Shown one piece after another: positions 43,050 to 53,903 of a stretch of DNA of 64,000 bases (positions within the stretch are counted from its first letter, which is position 1; every line of letters begins with the position of its first letter). Location: the NCBI RefSeq assembly GCF_000737535.1, contig NZ_CP006269.1, positions 372,001-436,000 of the forward strand, in the 5' to 3' direction. Under the pieces are notes generated by a model. That model worked only from the letters and a program-made list of their open reading frames with translations. It was not told the DNA's origin and made no database searches. The DNA comes from Synechococcus sp. KORDI-100. Lineage in GTDB: Bacteria > Cyanobacteriota > Cyanobacteriia > PCC-6307 > Cyanobiaceae. Position numbers and translations under genes: made by a program.

Positions 43050-44243
43050 TCATCCAGCGACTCCCGGCAGGCGTCCGATGCTGAGCTGCCGCTTTGGATC
43101 GAACTGTTGCTTCACAGCTTCAATCACCATTCGCGCCGGTGCATTCAGCCAGGCGGGAATGCGCGCTTCGGATCCGAACGGTTGTTGCAGCACGCTGAGG
43201 CGCCCTCCAAGCTCCTCGACCCGGCGACGCAGCTGCATCACCGCCTCGCCGGTCGTGGCTGACGTGGCTGACGTGGCGGACGTGGGCTGAGGTTGCCAGC
43301 CATCCCCGCATCCGGCCCCTGCCGCCAGATCCCATTGCCAGCCCTGCAGTTGTGCGCAGTCCGGGCTGATCAGCAGGGTCGACAGGGATGCCGGCGGCAA
43401 GACCACACGCACGAGCCAGTGCATCGCATCTGCCTGGCGCCCACTGTTGAGCGGTTCACCCCGGTCGTGTTGCTCCGCGCTCAGTCGGTGTTGCTCAGCG
43501 AGAGATGCGAGGCGGCTCAGCTGGTCTGCCACCGCCTGATCGGACACGCTGCTGACCAGCAACCTGAGCGTCCAGGATTGGTCTGTTTCATTCCACCAGT
43601 CGCAGCGTTCTGGTGTGAAGGTGGAGCGCAGCACACCGGCGCGAAAGCGTTCCAGATCGTCGAGGGAGCCCCGCAGGTGCAGCGCGCCGTGGGCCGGCCG
43701 GATCGGTTGAACCTTGAGGGTGAGATCGGTGATCAGGGCAAGGCTGCCCCAGCTGCCGCAGAGCAGTCGCATCAGGTCGTACCCCGCCACGTTCTTGACA
43801 ACCCGTCCTCCTGCCTTGGCGCTGGTTCCGTCCGTTCGCAGCAGACCGATGCCGATGATCTGATCGCGGATGCCGAGGTGTTGTTGACGCAGCCCGCCCG
43901 CCAGACCACGAGCCACCAGGCCGCCGATGCTGCCGGCGCTCTCGGGTTGATCAGGATCCGTCCCGCGCGGCCAGTCGACCGGAAGCCACTGCCCTTGCCG
44001 GGCCAGGAGAGATTGCAGGTCTGCCAGTGAGAGCCCTGCTTCAACGGTGATCGTCAGGTCATCGACGGCATGGTCGATCACCCCCTGAAGAGCCCGGCAG
44101 CTGAGGACTTCGGGGTGTCCTTCGATCGCTGGACCCCAGTGCAGGCGACTCCCCATTCCGCTGGGAACCCAGGGTGTTGCGTCGTGATGCCACTGGCGCA
44201 CCAGATCGATCAGGGCCTTGCGTGAGGCAGGGGAATGATCCAC
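43050..44243 (-). CDS. glcE: Glycolate dehydrogenase FAD-binding subunit GlcE
   Basis: I start at GTG 44243 (VDHSPASRKALIDLV), giving 397 residues, because the longer frame overlaps the divergent kinase gene. The FAD-binding type-4 domain shows VEAGLSLADLQSLLARQGQW, GSIGGLVARGLAGG and VKNVAGYDLMRLLCGSWG. GlcE partners GlcF and GlcD in photorespiratory glycolate oxidation. A 9-bp minisatellite (43256-43283) codes repeated Thr-Ser-Ala in a surface-like loop. The divergent kinase starts only 14 bp away. Confidence 0.9.
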   Translation of the reverse strand: MDHSPASRKALIDLVRQWHHDATPWVPSGMGSRLHWGPAIEGHPEVLSCRALQGVIDHAVDDLTITVEAGLSLADLQSLLARQGQWLPVDWPRGTDPDQPESAGSIGGLVARGLAGGLRQQHLGIRDQIIGIGLLRTDGTSAKAGGRVVKNVAGYDLMRLLCGSWGSLALITDLTLKVQPIRPAHGALHLRGSLDDLERFRAGVLRSTFTPERCDWWNETDQSWTLRLLVSSVSDQAVADQLSRLASLAEQHRLSAEQHDRGEPLNSGRQADAMHWLVRVVLPPASLSTLLISPDCAQLQGWQWDLAAGAGCGDGWQPQPTSATSATSATTGEAVMQLRRRVEELGGRLSVLQQPFGSEARIPAWLNAPARMVIEAVKQQFDPKRQLSIGRLPGVAG

Positions 44244-44257
44244 GGCACGATGGTGCC

Positions 44258-45604
44258 ATGAAGGTCGTTGCGATCGATGATGACCCCACCGGCTCGCAGA
44301 CGGTTCATGGCTGTCCGTTGCTGTTGCGTTGGGATGTGCCAACCCTGAGACGGGGATTGCGGCATCCATCCCCGTTGCTGTTTCTGCTGGCCGATACCCG
44401 TGCGCTGACGCCGGAATCGGCTGCCCAGCGCAATCGCGAGATCGCCTCGAATCTGGATCAGGCGCTTGGGGCGGAAGGCCTGCGGCGGCATGATCTGCTG
44501 CTTGTCAGCCGAGGGGACTCCACCCTGCGGGGCCATGGGGTGCTGGAGCCTGCTGTGCTGGAGCAGGCCTTCGGTCCCTTTGATGCCACGTTCCATGTTC
44601 CTGCCTTCCTCGAAGGAGGGCGAACCACCCTCAATGGTGTCCATCGATTGCATGGCCAACCGGTCCACACCACGGCCTTTGCGCGGGATCGGCTGTTCGG
44701 TTATTCGAGCAGTGATCTGGCGATCTGGCTGGAGCAGAAGAGTGGCGGTGAGATCCAGGCAGCTGAGGTGGATCTCATTCACGGCCGCGACCTCGACCAG
44801 GCCTGCGCCGATGATCAGTCGGCCCTGATCGCTCGGCTGCAGCAGCTGCAGGGCAATCGTCCCGTTGTTGTTGACGCTGAGCGCATGGAGCAGCTCCAGG
44901 CGTTTGCGGCTGCGGTATGGGCCGTGCGCCATCGGAAACGCTTTCTCTTCCGAGCGGCGGCCAGCCTTGTGAAGGCTCTGGCGGATCCCGGTCCACAGCG
45001 GCTTGACGCCTCCGAGCTTGCCCGGCTGCGGCGATGTGACGCTGCCGGGCAGGGACTCCCTGGCCTGGTGATGGTGGGATCCCATGTGCCGCTGGCCGAT
45101 CAGCAGCTGGAGCGCCTGCTGGGGGAGTCGACCTGCTCGGCCATCGAACTGCCGGTCAGGCGCATCGCCAGGGTTCTTGAGGGTCCGACAGCGGAGTTGC
45201 TCCTCTCCGACCTTGAAACCATCTGGCGGACTGAGTTGCAGGATGTGCTGACGCTGGGGAGGACACCGGTTCTGTTCAGCAGCCGCGGTGAGCTCACCTT
45301 TGCCTCCGAGCGGGAGAGTCGTCGTTTTTCGCAGGAGATGGCACGGCTGATGGCACGCCTGGCGGCTGCTCTGGCGCCGGAGCTCGGTTACCTGATCAGC
45401 AAGGGCGGCATCACAACGCAGACGCTCCTCACCCATGGCCTCAGGTTGGAGGCCGTGCAGCTGGAAGGTCAGCTCCTCCCGGGGCTCTCACTGGTGAGGC
45501 CTTTGGAGGGGGTGTTCAGTGGGCTGCCGATCCTCACCTTCCCCGGCAACCTCGGAGAGGCTGGGACCCTGCGGGATGCCTGGCAGCGGATGCAGGCCGG
45601 CTGA
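44258..45604 (+). CDS. Four-carbon acid sugar kinase family protein (DUF1537-type)
   Basis: ATG 44258 gives 448 residues starting KVVAIDDDPTGSQTVHG, the hallmark of the family's N-terminal substrate domain, with LLVSRGDSTLRGH next and a C-terminal nucleotide domain (LGYLISKGGITTQTLL, GLPILTFPGNLG). Known relatives phosphorylate threonate, erythronate or related C4 acids. It is placed between glcE and glcF on the opposite strand and overlaps glcF by 117 bp at the 3' ends. The substrate here is unknown; a link to glycolate or ascorbate-type acid breakdown is inference. Confidence 0.87.
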   Translation: MKVVAIDDDPTGSQTVHGCPLLLRWDVPTLRRGLRHPSPLLFLLADTRALTPESAAQRNREIASNLDQALGAEGLRRHDLLLVSRGDSTLRGHGVLEPAVLEQAFGPFDATFHVPAFLEGGRTTLNGVHRLHGQPVHTTAFARDRLFGYSSSDLAIWLEQKSGGEIQAAEVDLIHGRDLDQACADDQSALIARLQQLQGNRPVVVDAERMEQLQAFAAAVWAVRHRKRFLFRAAASLVKALADPGPQRLDASELARLRRCDAAGQGLPGLVMVGSHVPLADQQLERLLGESTCSAIELPVRRIARVLEGPTAELLLSDLETIWRTELQDVLTLGRTPVLFSSRGELTFASERESRRFSQEMARLMARLAAALAPELGYLISKGGITTQTLLTHGLRLEAVQLEGQLLPGLSLVRPLEGVFSGLPILTFPGNLGEAGTLRDAWQRMQAG

Positions 45605-46861
45605 GGCGGCCAACAGTTCCATGGGGTGATGCACGCTGGCCCGGCCATCGAGGTGACGCCTCAGCTGCAGCGTGCAACCGATGTTGGCGCTGGCCACAAG
45701 CTCAGCACCGGTGTTGCTGAGGTCGTCGGCCTTGATCCGGCCCAGTTCAGCGGCTTCCTCGTACTGCACGAGGTTGTAGATGCCGGCACTGCCGCAGCAC
45801 ACGCCGGCTTCGCTGGCTTCCCTGAGCTGCAACCCCGGGATGGCGCGAAGCAGCTGACGTGGCTGGGCCTGAATGCCCTGCCCGTGAATCATGTGACAGG
45901 CATCGTGCATCGCCACAACGGTTGCCAGCGGTTGCAACCGGGCCCGGAACGCCATGCTCAGGCCACGCTCAGCCAGAAATTCCTGCACATCCAGCACCGG
46001 CGCACGGAAGCGGACGGTTGTGTTCAGCAGCTCGTCGTAGGCCTTCATCGTGTGGCCGCACCCTGAGGCAGCCACCAACACTGCGTCCAGGGGGCCTTCA
46101 ATGCCGTTCATGCTGCCTACGAGATCTGCCGCCAGCTGGCGGGTGAGTTCGAGTTCCCCCTGGTGATGGCTCACCGCACCGCAACAGCCCTGATCCGGCG
46201 GGATCACAACCTCAAAGCCATTGGCCTGCAGCACCTTCACCGTTGCGGTGCTCACATCCGGGTCGAAGCAGCGCTGCACGCATCCGAGCAGCAGCGCCAC
46301 GCGGCCGCGGGATTCGCCGGTGGCGGGGTTGATCTGCGGCAGTTGATCGCTAAAGGCCTCCGCTGCCAGGGGCGGCAGCAACCGCTCCATCGCTTCGATT
46401 TCGGGACCGAACAAACGGGTGAGACCCGTCCGGCGGGCCAGGGCCTGGAGCGGAGTGCCGGCATAGGCCCGCAACGGTTGCAGCAGGGCCCGTAGGCGAC
46501 CGGGATAGGGGAGCACCTGCAACAGCAACCGTCGGAAGCTGTTCTGCCAGGCGCTGCGTTGCCCCGCATTGATCAGTTTTGGACGGGTGTGTTCGATCAG
46601 CTGGTCGTAACGAACCCCCGACGGGCAGGCCGTCACGCAGGCAAAGCAGCCAAGGCAGGTGTCGAAATGGCTGGCGACTGTCGCATCCAGTTCCAGCTCA
46701 CCGGCTTCGATCGCCCGCAGCGCATGGATGCGGCCGCGGGGAGAGTCCATCTCACTGGCCAGCACGCGATAGCTGGCGCAGGTGGGCAGGCAGAAACCGC
46801 AGTGCACGCAGGGATCAGCTGCACCCGGTGGAAGGCCGGGCAACTCGGTCGGTGGGGCCAT
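45488..46861 (-). CDS. glcF: Glycolate dehydrogenase iron-sulfur subunit GlcF
   Basis: The 457 residues hold two 4Fe-4S motifs (CVHCGFCLPTC, CLGCFACVTACP) and two CCG-type cysteine-rich domains (GCCGAVSHHQGE, VCCGSAGIYN). This is the electron-transfer subunit that passes electrons from glycolate oxidation to quinone. glcE lies on the same strand downstream but is separated by the antisense kinase gene. The last 117 bp overlap that gene's 3' end, an unusually long convergent overlap. Confidence 0.93.
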   Translation of the reverse strand: MAPPTELPGLPPGAADPCVHCGFCLPTCASYRVLASEMDSPRGRIHALRAIEAGELELDATVASHFDTCLGCFACVTACPSGVRYDQLIEHTRPKLINAGQRSAWQNSFRRLLLQVLPYPGRLRALLQPLRAYAGTPLQALARRTGLTRLFGPEIEAMERLLPPLAAEAFSDQLPQINPATGESRGRVALLLGCVQRCFDPDVSTATVKVLQANGFEVVIPPDQGCCGAVSHHQGELELTRQLAADLVGSMNGIEGPLDAVLVAASGCGHTMKAYDELLNTTVRFRAPVLDVQEFLAERGLSMAFRARLQPLATVVAMHDACHMIHGQGIQAQPRQLLRAIPGLQLREASEAGVCCGSAGIYNLVQYEEAAELGRIKADDLSNTGAELVASANIGCTLQLRRHLDGRASVHHPMELLAASAGLHPLPGIPQGPSLSEVAGEGEDRQPTEHPLQRPHQ

Positions 46862-47238
46862 GGACTGATTCTGGCTGATTTGAACCGTTCGGATCGGGGC
46901 CGGATACGTCGAAGCAATGCAGTGGCATCAGAGCAGTGGCATCAGAAGCCTTTTCGGATGTCGACCTCTGCGCCGGACAAGGGAGCCCATCACAGGGCTG
47001 CTCATAGATTGCGTTCAGAGAAAGGGTCTGATGCGGACGTCGTGATCGTGGTTGGTCCGATCGCCTGGTCGTGATGAATGAATTGAGTTCGTTTGATTTG
47101 AATCCCTTGAACTGGTGGGTGCCGGACGTGTATTCGAATTCGTGAACGTATGCTATTTAATTGTTTGGTCTGAAGATGCCTGTAATGGTTGGATAATCAA
47201 GAGTCTTGGTCTTTTGAGTATTTCATTGAAGCTGATGA
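46862..47238. other. Gap upstream of the P-loop gene
   Basis: The 377 bp include a 14-bp tandem duplication (GCAGTGGCATCAGA at 46919-46932 and 46933-46946), then the sequence turns AT-rich toward the P-loop gene. Longer frames across it look random. No gene, RNA or clear promoter seen. Confidence 0.5.
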
Positions 47239-47889
47239 TTGACATTGAGTGTGAAGAGTCGGAACCATTCATCAATTTTTGTTGTTATTGCTGGCCCATC
47301 AGCATCTGGCAAAACAACATTTATCAGGCAATTCAAGTATAAAAATCGCCCATATCTCGCAGAGGATTCACTCCAGGCCCTGGGCCTTTCGCCGGAGAGT
47401 CGATTTCGGCCGATGGGGGCGAACTCAGCCCGGAAGTTGATCAAACGGGGGGAGGCTCTTCTGCCGACTCAGAACAATCGCATGATCCATCTGGATCTAA
47501 CCTCCGATAGTTGTGGCAAACACTTTAAGTTTTGTCCGATCATTTTTTCTCATTTCAAGTCCGTCCATTCGATTCAGCTGTATCTCCCGTATCAGGAGTG
47601 GCTGAGGAGGATCCAACGCAGGCATGATCTCGGTAGAACAGTCAGCGAGTGTGCACAGCAATTGTTTGAATTGAGCGAAGTCGATGATCAGCGTGCCAGA
47701 AGAATGTATCGAAACATCTATGCGCGCTGGGAAAACTATTTAGACAACAAGCGCATTCGTTCGCGCATCGTTATTGATGCGCAGAACGATATTATTTTTC
47801 GCTGTCACCCTAAAGATGTCCGGAGAAATCTTCTGAGGTGTGTTCTCTCGTCGACGATCTGCCGGATGCCGAGGCTTTCGTCCGATTGA
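47239..47889 (+). CDS. P-loop kinase-like protein
   Basis: The 216 residues (TTG start; GTG 47251 is an alternative) contain IFVVIAGPSASGKTTF, a Walker A loop of small-molecule kinase type, and a basic helical region (WLRRIQRRHDLGRTVSECAQ) that could be a lid. It may phosphorylate a small molecule, or may be a polysaccharide-modification kinase; no exact family. Its stop lies one base before the icd 3' duplicate, so its C-terminal end was possibly shaped by that insertion. AT-richer than neighbouring core genes. Confidence 0.65.
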   Translation: MTLSVKSRNHSSIFVVIAGPSASGKTTFIRQFKYKNRPYLAEDSLQALGLSPESRFRPMGANSARKLIKRGEALLPTQNNRMIHLDLTSDSCGKHFKFCPIIFSHFKSVHSIQLYLPYQEWLRRIQRRHDLGRTVSECAQQLFELSEVDDQRARRMYRNIYARWENYLDNKRIRSRIVIDAQNDIIFRCHPKDVRRNLLRCVLSSTICRMPRLSSD

Positions 47890-47890
47890 C

Positions 47891-48016
47891 TCAGAACCGC
47901 TCGATGATGGCTTTGGCGAAGCCGCTGCAGCTCACGGGATCAACCTGGGGCTCCATCAGTCGGGCCAGGTCATAGGTGACGTGCTTGTCGGCAATGGCGG
48001 CGCTGAGGCCTTTGGT
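47891..48016 (-). repeat. Duplicate of the icd 3' end (126 bp)
   Basis: The block equals 50189-50314 except for one base (47897), a silent third-position change in the penultimate Arg codon. It encodes the last 41 residues of isocitrate dehydrogenase plus stop in frame, on the minus strand, without any upstream part of the gene. This is the signature left when an element integrates into a gene's 3' end and restores it. Confidence 0.92.
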
Positions 48017-48281
48017 TGAAGGATCTTTAGCGCTTGGCAAATTTTTTTTCATGTATAACTCGCCCCATTCGATTTTTGAGCAAAGACGCGTCTGATTTTA
48101 ATTTTTTTGATTGGAATTGAGTGGGTCTTTGTAGGGCCTCTTTTCAGTGCTCAAGTCAGTCTTTGTTCTTGGTAAATGTGAGTTTCCAGCCCGGTTGGGG
48201 CCGTTGAAAATATTTTCAACTATTTTCTTAAGATATCCGTAGCGATGTAAGAATTTGACAAGAATTTTTCTTTGCCAGATT

Positions 48282-50123
48282 CTAAGATTCAATGTCTGTA
48301 ATTCTAAGGATTAATCCTGTATGTTTACTGACATCGTGTCTGTAGATTTCTTGGGTTTCCACATTGTTCAGAATCGGATCCAGAAGGTCAGTGGATTTGT
48401 CGAGATTGGCAACCAGGTCTCCAACTTTTGGTATGTAAAGCGTGCCTTTGTTGGCGCCATCGACGACGACAAAATTCTTCGCATCTGGGACATATTCGAT
48501 CAGTGAGTGATAGGGAATTCTGTTAAGATGTCTTCTCGCTGAAAATCTTGAATCTTGGTTTGTGATAATATTAACATTATCACCTGATTCGCGTATTTTA
48601 CGTGTGATTTGGTCGAGATTTTCGTAAGTAAGCTGGATGCGAGACTGCTCTTTTTTTTGCTCGATGGCGTTGTTCAAAAATGTTTCTTGAGTTGCTATGT
48701 GTTCGACGCCAATGACCGTTCCTGCCGCAATACAGGCGATTGCCATATGATTTTGATTCCTGAAAGTTTTCAGATTGCGATTCCCGATAAGAGTTGTCCA
48801 TGCCCAGCCTATATTCATTGTAGTGATCAGTTGAATGGGAAGTGCAAGATAGCTGTTGGTATCAAATTCATAAGTTATTGCGAGGGCTAAGGCATAGGAA
48901 AAGGCAGATAGATTGATACCATCCAGAAGTGAAATATTGATACTCTTTCTGGCTACCATCAGCACGCGCGCTGCAGCGATAAGAGAAAAAATATAAAAAC
49001 GTAAGTCTAATATTATTATGTGATTGGAATCCTGATTGTATGCTTCTTCTGCCGAGTAGATGCCAGGAATGAGTGCTAAAATAATGTAACTTGTGATGAA
49101 TAAGGCAGAAAAGCTACAGAGCCACCGTTCAAGTTTGTGGTTCTGTTTTGACTGGAATGTTATATTGGTTGCAGTGCTAAGTCTTGAGTTGATAGCATCC
49201 CAGACCCAAAGACTTGTTGGCGGAACGACAAACAAGAGGATGGCTATATCCTTGATGTAAATTCCTATTAGTGCCCATAGAAGAGTGCTGAAGAAGGCCG
49301 AATTCCTATTTGTTTTTCGGTAGTGCAAATACGAGACGACGTACAACATGAAAACTAAACATAAGAGTCGCTCGCAATAAATGACATGGAAGAACGCAGT
49401 CCCTGTTGATGGATGAATTAGAAATATCGCTGTCATCAGCAGAATTGTTGACGACTTTGCTCTTGTGTGTTGGTCAAGTTCTCCGATGAACTTAACGCCA
49501 AGAAGAACGATAGCAATCAGTTCAGCAGTGCTGAACAGCATCCATGTTTTGATGTGTATGCTGAACCAGCTCAGGAGATGCAAATCCTGATGGGCTAATG
49601 GAAAGAACCTATAATCAGTTCGCCGCATTGTTTCTTCAATAAAGCTGTTTCTCAGGGAGAAGTTGTTGAGAAGATGCCCTTTTAACAGTTCCGGGTACCA
49701 GACGAACATGTCTTTGTACAGGTAAGTCGTACCTGAGATCATCGCGATGCCGTAAATCGTGAAAAGAAGAGTCGCGATCGAGTTGTTTCGGATAAACCCC
49801 AGGGTGTTCTCGATTAGCTGTCCAATTGAGTGATTAGAAGTGGGTGTTTCTTTTCGCGCATTGCTGTAAATTTGATTGATCAGATATCCACATGCTAGTA
49901 ATAAAAAAAATAGCCAAAAGCCATGACTCAACTCTTGGTACTGGAGAAGAAGAGCCCGACCTTGCTCTGAATCTGGTGCGGGGAGAAAGCTCCGCTGTTG
50001 CTGAACCCAGATGCAGAGGCTGAGCCCGGCTGCGCTGATCACGGTGAGTGCGATCAAAAATCGCTTCAACAGCACATCGTCTCGAAGGTTTCCCGAAGAG
50101 GTGGCTTGATCACTCGTGGGCAT
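48282..50123 (-). CDS. Large polytopic membrane protein, GT-C-like
   Basis: The 613 residues include about ten membrane helices (for example FLIALTVISAAGLSLCIWV, ILLMTAIFLIHPSTG) and a short soluble C-terminus. The first large loop has RRTDYRFFPLAHQDLHLLS, reminiscent of the acidic loop of GT-C glycosyltransferases that use lipid-linked sugars. Function is inferred from topology only. AT-richer than surrounding genes and enclosed by the two icd 3' copies, so it is probably recent cargo. The 265 bp downstream to the duplicate are AT-rich and empty. Confidence 0.65.
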   Translation of the reverse strand: MPTSDQATSSGNLRDDVLLKRFLIALTVISAAGLSLCIWVQQQRSFLPAPDSEQGRALLLQYQELSHGFWLFFLLLACGYLINQIYSNARKETPTSNHSIGQLIENTLGFIRNNSIATLLFTIYGIAMISGTTYLYKDMFVWYPELLKGHLLNNFSLRNSFIEETMRRTDYRFFPLAHQDLHLLSWFSIHIKTWMLFSTAELIAIVLLGVKFIGELDQHTRAKSSTILLMTAIFLIHPSTGTAFFHVIYCERLLCLVFMLYVVSYLHYRKTNRNSAFFSTLLWALIGIYIKDIAILLFVVPPTSLWVWDAINSRLSTATNITFQSKQNHKLERWLCSFSALFITSYIILALIPGIYSAEEAYNQDSNHIIILDLRFYIFSLIAAARVLMVARKSINISLLDGINLSAFSYALALAITYEFDTNSYLALPIQLITTMNIGWAWTTLIGNRNLKTFRNQNHMAIACIAAGTVIGVEHIATQETFLNNAIEQKKEQSRIQLTYENLDQITRKIRESGDNVNIITNQDSRFSARRHLNRIPYHSLIEYVPDAKNFVVVDGANKGTLYIPKVGDLVANLDKSTDLLDPILNNVETQEIYRHDVSKHTGLILRITDIES

Positions 50124-50188
50124 GCAGGGATCCGACTCAGCAGCTCATTGACCCAAGACTTTGGGCCACGGCAATGGCAATGCTCTGA

Positions 50189-51613
<1,425 letters not shown>

Positions 51614-51691
51614 GGCGGTCGATCGGGCGTCAGCAACTGGAGCCTATGACTCAAAGGCGAGTCCTACCGTTGCCATGCGAACAGGGATGAG

Positions 51692-52663
51692 ATGGGCAGG
51701 GACGAGCTCTGGGTTGTGGCGGCTTGCTTCAACGAAGAGGGCCTCATCTGTCAGTTCATGGAGTCGGTGCTCCAGCTTGAGCAGGTGGATCGGCTTGTTC
51801 TGATGGACGACGGCTCCAGTGATTCCACGGTGTCAGTTATTCGTGCATGGCAGAAGGGCCACCCCGATGCCCCTGTGACCCTGCTTGAACTCACGCGCAA
51901 TTTCGGCAAGGAAGCGGCGATGCTCGCTGGGCTGGATTACGCGAAACGTCGCTGCGCTGCCGCGATCCTGATCGACTCTGATCTCCAGCATCCACCGGAG
52001 CGCATTCCCGCGATGGTGGCCGCCTGGCGGGATGGGGCTGAAGTGGTCACCGCTGTGCGCGACGACCGCGACGAAGAGTCCCTGATGAAGGTGGCCACGG
52101 CGTCCTGGTTCTACCGGGTGTTCAACCGACTGGTCGATTCGATTCAGCTTCAGGAGGGGGCCGGTGATTTTCGTTTGCTGTCGGCACCCGTTGTGGAGGC
52201 TGTGACCCAGATGCGTGAGGCAACGCGCTTTTCCAAGGGTCTGATGCCCTGGACCGGTTACCGCAGCGTTGAAATTCCTTACAGCCGAGTGGCCAGGGCC
52301 GGTGGCAACAGTTCCTGGAGTTCGCTGAAGCTCTGGCGTTATGCCCTCGATGGGATCTTCTCGTTTTCCGTGAAACCGCTGAAGGTCTGGGGTGTGATCG
52401 GGGTTCTGATCTCCTGTTTCAGTTTCCTTTATGCCGCATTGATTGTGCTGCGCACGCTCGTCTTCGGAATCGATCTCCCCGGATATGCCTCATTGATCGT
52501 CGCGATCCTGTTCCTGGGAGGGATTCAGCTGATCGGCATCGGCGTCCTTGGCGAGTACATCGGACGGATCTACATCGATGTGAAGCAACGACCCCACTAC
52601 TTCATCCGTGCCGTGCACGAGAGCGAAGGGACTGCCATTCCTTTTGCCGATCGAAGGAGCTGA
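51692..52663 (+). CDS. Family 2 glycosyltransferase with C-terminal membrane helices (GtrB/DPM-like)
   Basis: The 323 residues have the GT-A start WVVAACFNEEGL, VLMDDGSSDST, LIDSDLQHPPERI (metal-binding DxD region) and LTRNFGKEAAML, then two membrane helices (VWGVIGVLISCFSFLYAALI, LIVAILFLGGIQLIGIGVLG). Such enzymes load a sugar on polyprenyl phosphate. It converges on the GtrA-ChbG gene, overlapping by 62 bp; GtrA-type flippases usually partner GtrB enzymes. Confidence 0.9.
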   Translation: MGRDELWVVAACFNEEGLICQFMESVLQLEQVDRLVLMDDGSSDSTVSVIRAWQKGHPDAPVTLLELTRNFGKEAAMLAGLDYAKRRCAAAILIDSDLQHPPERIPAMVAAWRDGAEVVTAVRDDRDEESLMKVATASWFYRVFNRLVDSIQLQEGAGDFRLLSAPVVEAVTQMREATRFSKGLMPWTGYRSVEIPYSRVARAGGNSSWSSLKLWRYALDGIFSFSVKPLKVWGVIGVLISCFSFLYAALIVLRTLVFGIDLPGYASLIVAILFLGGIQLIGIGVLGEYIGRIYIDVKQRPHYFIRAVHESEGTAIPFADRRS

Positions 52664-53846
52664 AGAAGCTCTCCGACAGGTCAAAACCGTGACGGGTCAG
52701 TTCGCCTTCCCTCAACGGCCCAGCTGGATGGGTCAGCAGCAGATTGTTGGTCGGCCCCTCCTGTTCGCCCCGGCTCTTCAAGGCATCGAGGCAGGCATCA
52801 AGCTTGTCCCCCGTCATCTCACCGGTGAACAGCACACCGCTGAACCAGGTATTGGTTGCGATGCCGGCCTGTTTCAGCCGTCTGACGGCGATCCCGCTGA
52901 GCAACTGCAGAACCGTCCATTTGATCAGACCTCCACGGCGCAGGGCATTCCACCAGTCGGCCAGCGGCAGGCCCGTCGGCAACGGTTCGCGGGTGGTGCG
53001 GATCCAGGTGATCCCGGAGTCATCGGCCAGATCCAGCAGGCTCTCCAGAACGATTGGTACCAGATGAATGTGTTGATGCCCGTCCACAGGAATCACCTGC
53101 TGGTTGGTGATCAGGCGAAACCGTTGAATCTGATCGCGGATGGCTCGATCCAGCTGGGGCCGCAGGCGCCGCTGCCGGCCTGGTAACAGCGAGGCCAGAA
53201 GCAGTGTCCCGAATCTGGCAGGAAGGTCCGGACAACCTTGGGTGGATGGACCCTCCGTCAGGCAGAGATGAAGACACAGCGGCATCGCGTCGGATCGCTG
53301 CCGCCAGGCGTCGGCTCCGGCCTGGGCTGCCGGGCCATGCACCAGCAGACTGGCGCCGTCCACCCGGCCGTCGCGGGCCAGGGCCAAGATGGCTGCATTG
53401 ATGCTGTCATCCAGGCCGAGATCGTCGGCGTGGATGCGAGTCGGGACGCTGTTCGACCGCTGCAGCCGTTGACTGAAACGGGCGGCACGGCTCCAGATCA
53501 GGGCGTTGAGCAGGGTGGGTGTGAACACCAGGACGGCTGTTCGCAGCGTCATCGTGATCCAGTTGCCCAGCAGCAGGGGAAGCAGCGCACAGACAGCCAG
53601 ATTCACGGCGTACTGCAACAGCAGCCAGCGCCTGGCAAACCGTCGGCCGCCCGTTTCTTCGCGGAAGGTCACCACGGCATGACCGATGTAACCGGCGATG
53701 GACGCCGCCAGAAAGGCCAGGGGGTTGGCCAGCCACAAGGGCGCAATCCGCTCAAGGCTGAGCAAGGCCGTGGTGTGCACCAATGCCGCCGTAACCCCCA
53801 CGGCGCCGTACCGACCCAGACGCACGAGCAGGGAAGGCTCTCTCAT
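52602..53846 (-). CDS. GtrA flippase-like domain fused to a ChbG/YdjC carbohydrate deacetylase
   Basis: A 414-residue fusion. Residues 1-125 hold four membrane helices of the GtrA type (GRYGAVGVTAALVHTTALL, then VVTFRE, LLLQYAVNLAVCALLPLLLG). Residues 135-400 are a YdjC/ChbG deacetylase: HADDLGLDDSINAAIL (metal-binding Asp-Asp), PLCLHLCLTEG, VDGHQHIHLVPIV (His ligands), LLTHPAG. It could flip a lipid-linked sugar and deacetylate it. The fusion is uncommon and joins two functions of glycan lipid processing. Confidence 0.85.
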   Translation of the reverse strand: MREPSLLVRLGRYGAVGVTAALVHTTALLSLERIAPLWLANPLAFLAASIAGYIGHAVVTFREETGGRRFARRWLLLQYAVNLAVCALLPLLLGNWITMTLRTAVLVFTPTLLNALIWSRAARFSQRLQRSNSVPTRIHADDLGLDDSINAAILALARDGRVDGASLLVHGPAAQAGADAWRQRSDAMPLCLHLCLTEGPSTQGCPDLPARFGTLLLASLLPGRQRRLRPQLDRAIRDQIQRFRLITNQQVIPVDGHQHIHLVPIVLESLLDLADDSGITWIRTTREPLPTGLPLADWWNALRRGGLIKWTVLQLLSGIAVRRLKQAGIATNTWFSGVLFTGEMTGDKLDACLDALKSRGEQEGPTNNLLLTHPAGPLREGELTRHGFDLSESFFSSFDRQKEWQSLRSRARHG

Positions 53847-53903
53847 CGAGGCTCTGTCTTCAAGGTGGTGTCACTGCAGAAAGGTGTTGTCACTGCAGAC
53901 GAT

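Noticed and set aside
44210-45436. 408-residue minus-strand frame
   Set aside because: Antisense to the C4-acid sugar kinase, which carries the family hallmark VAIDDDPTG.
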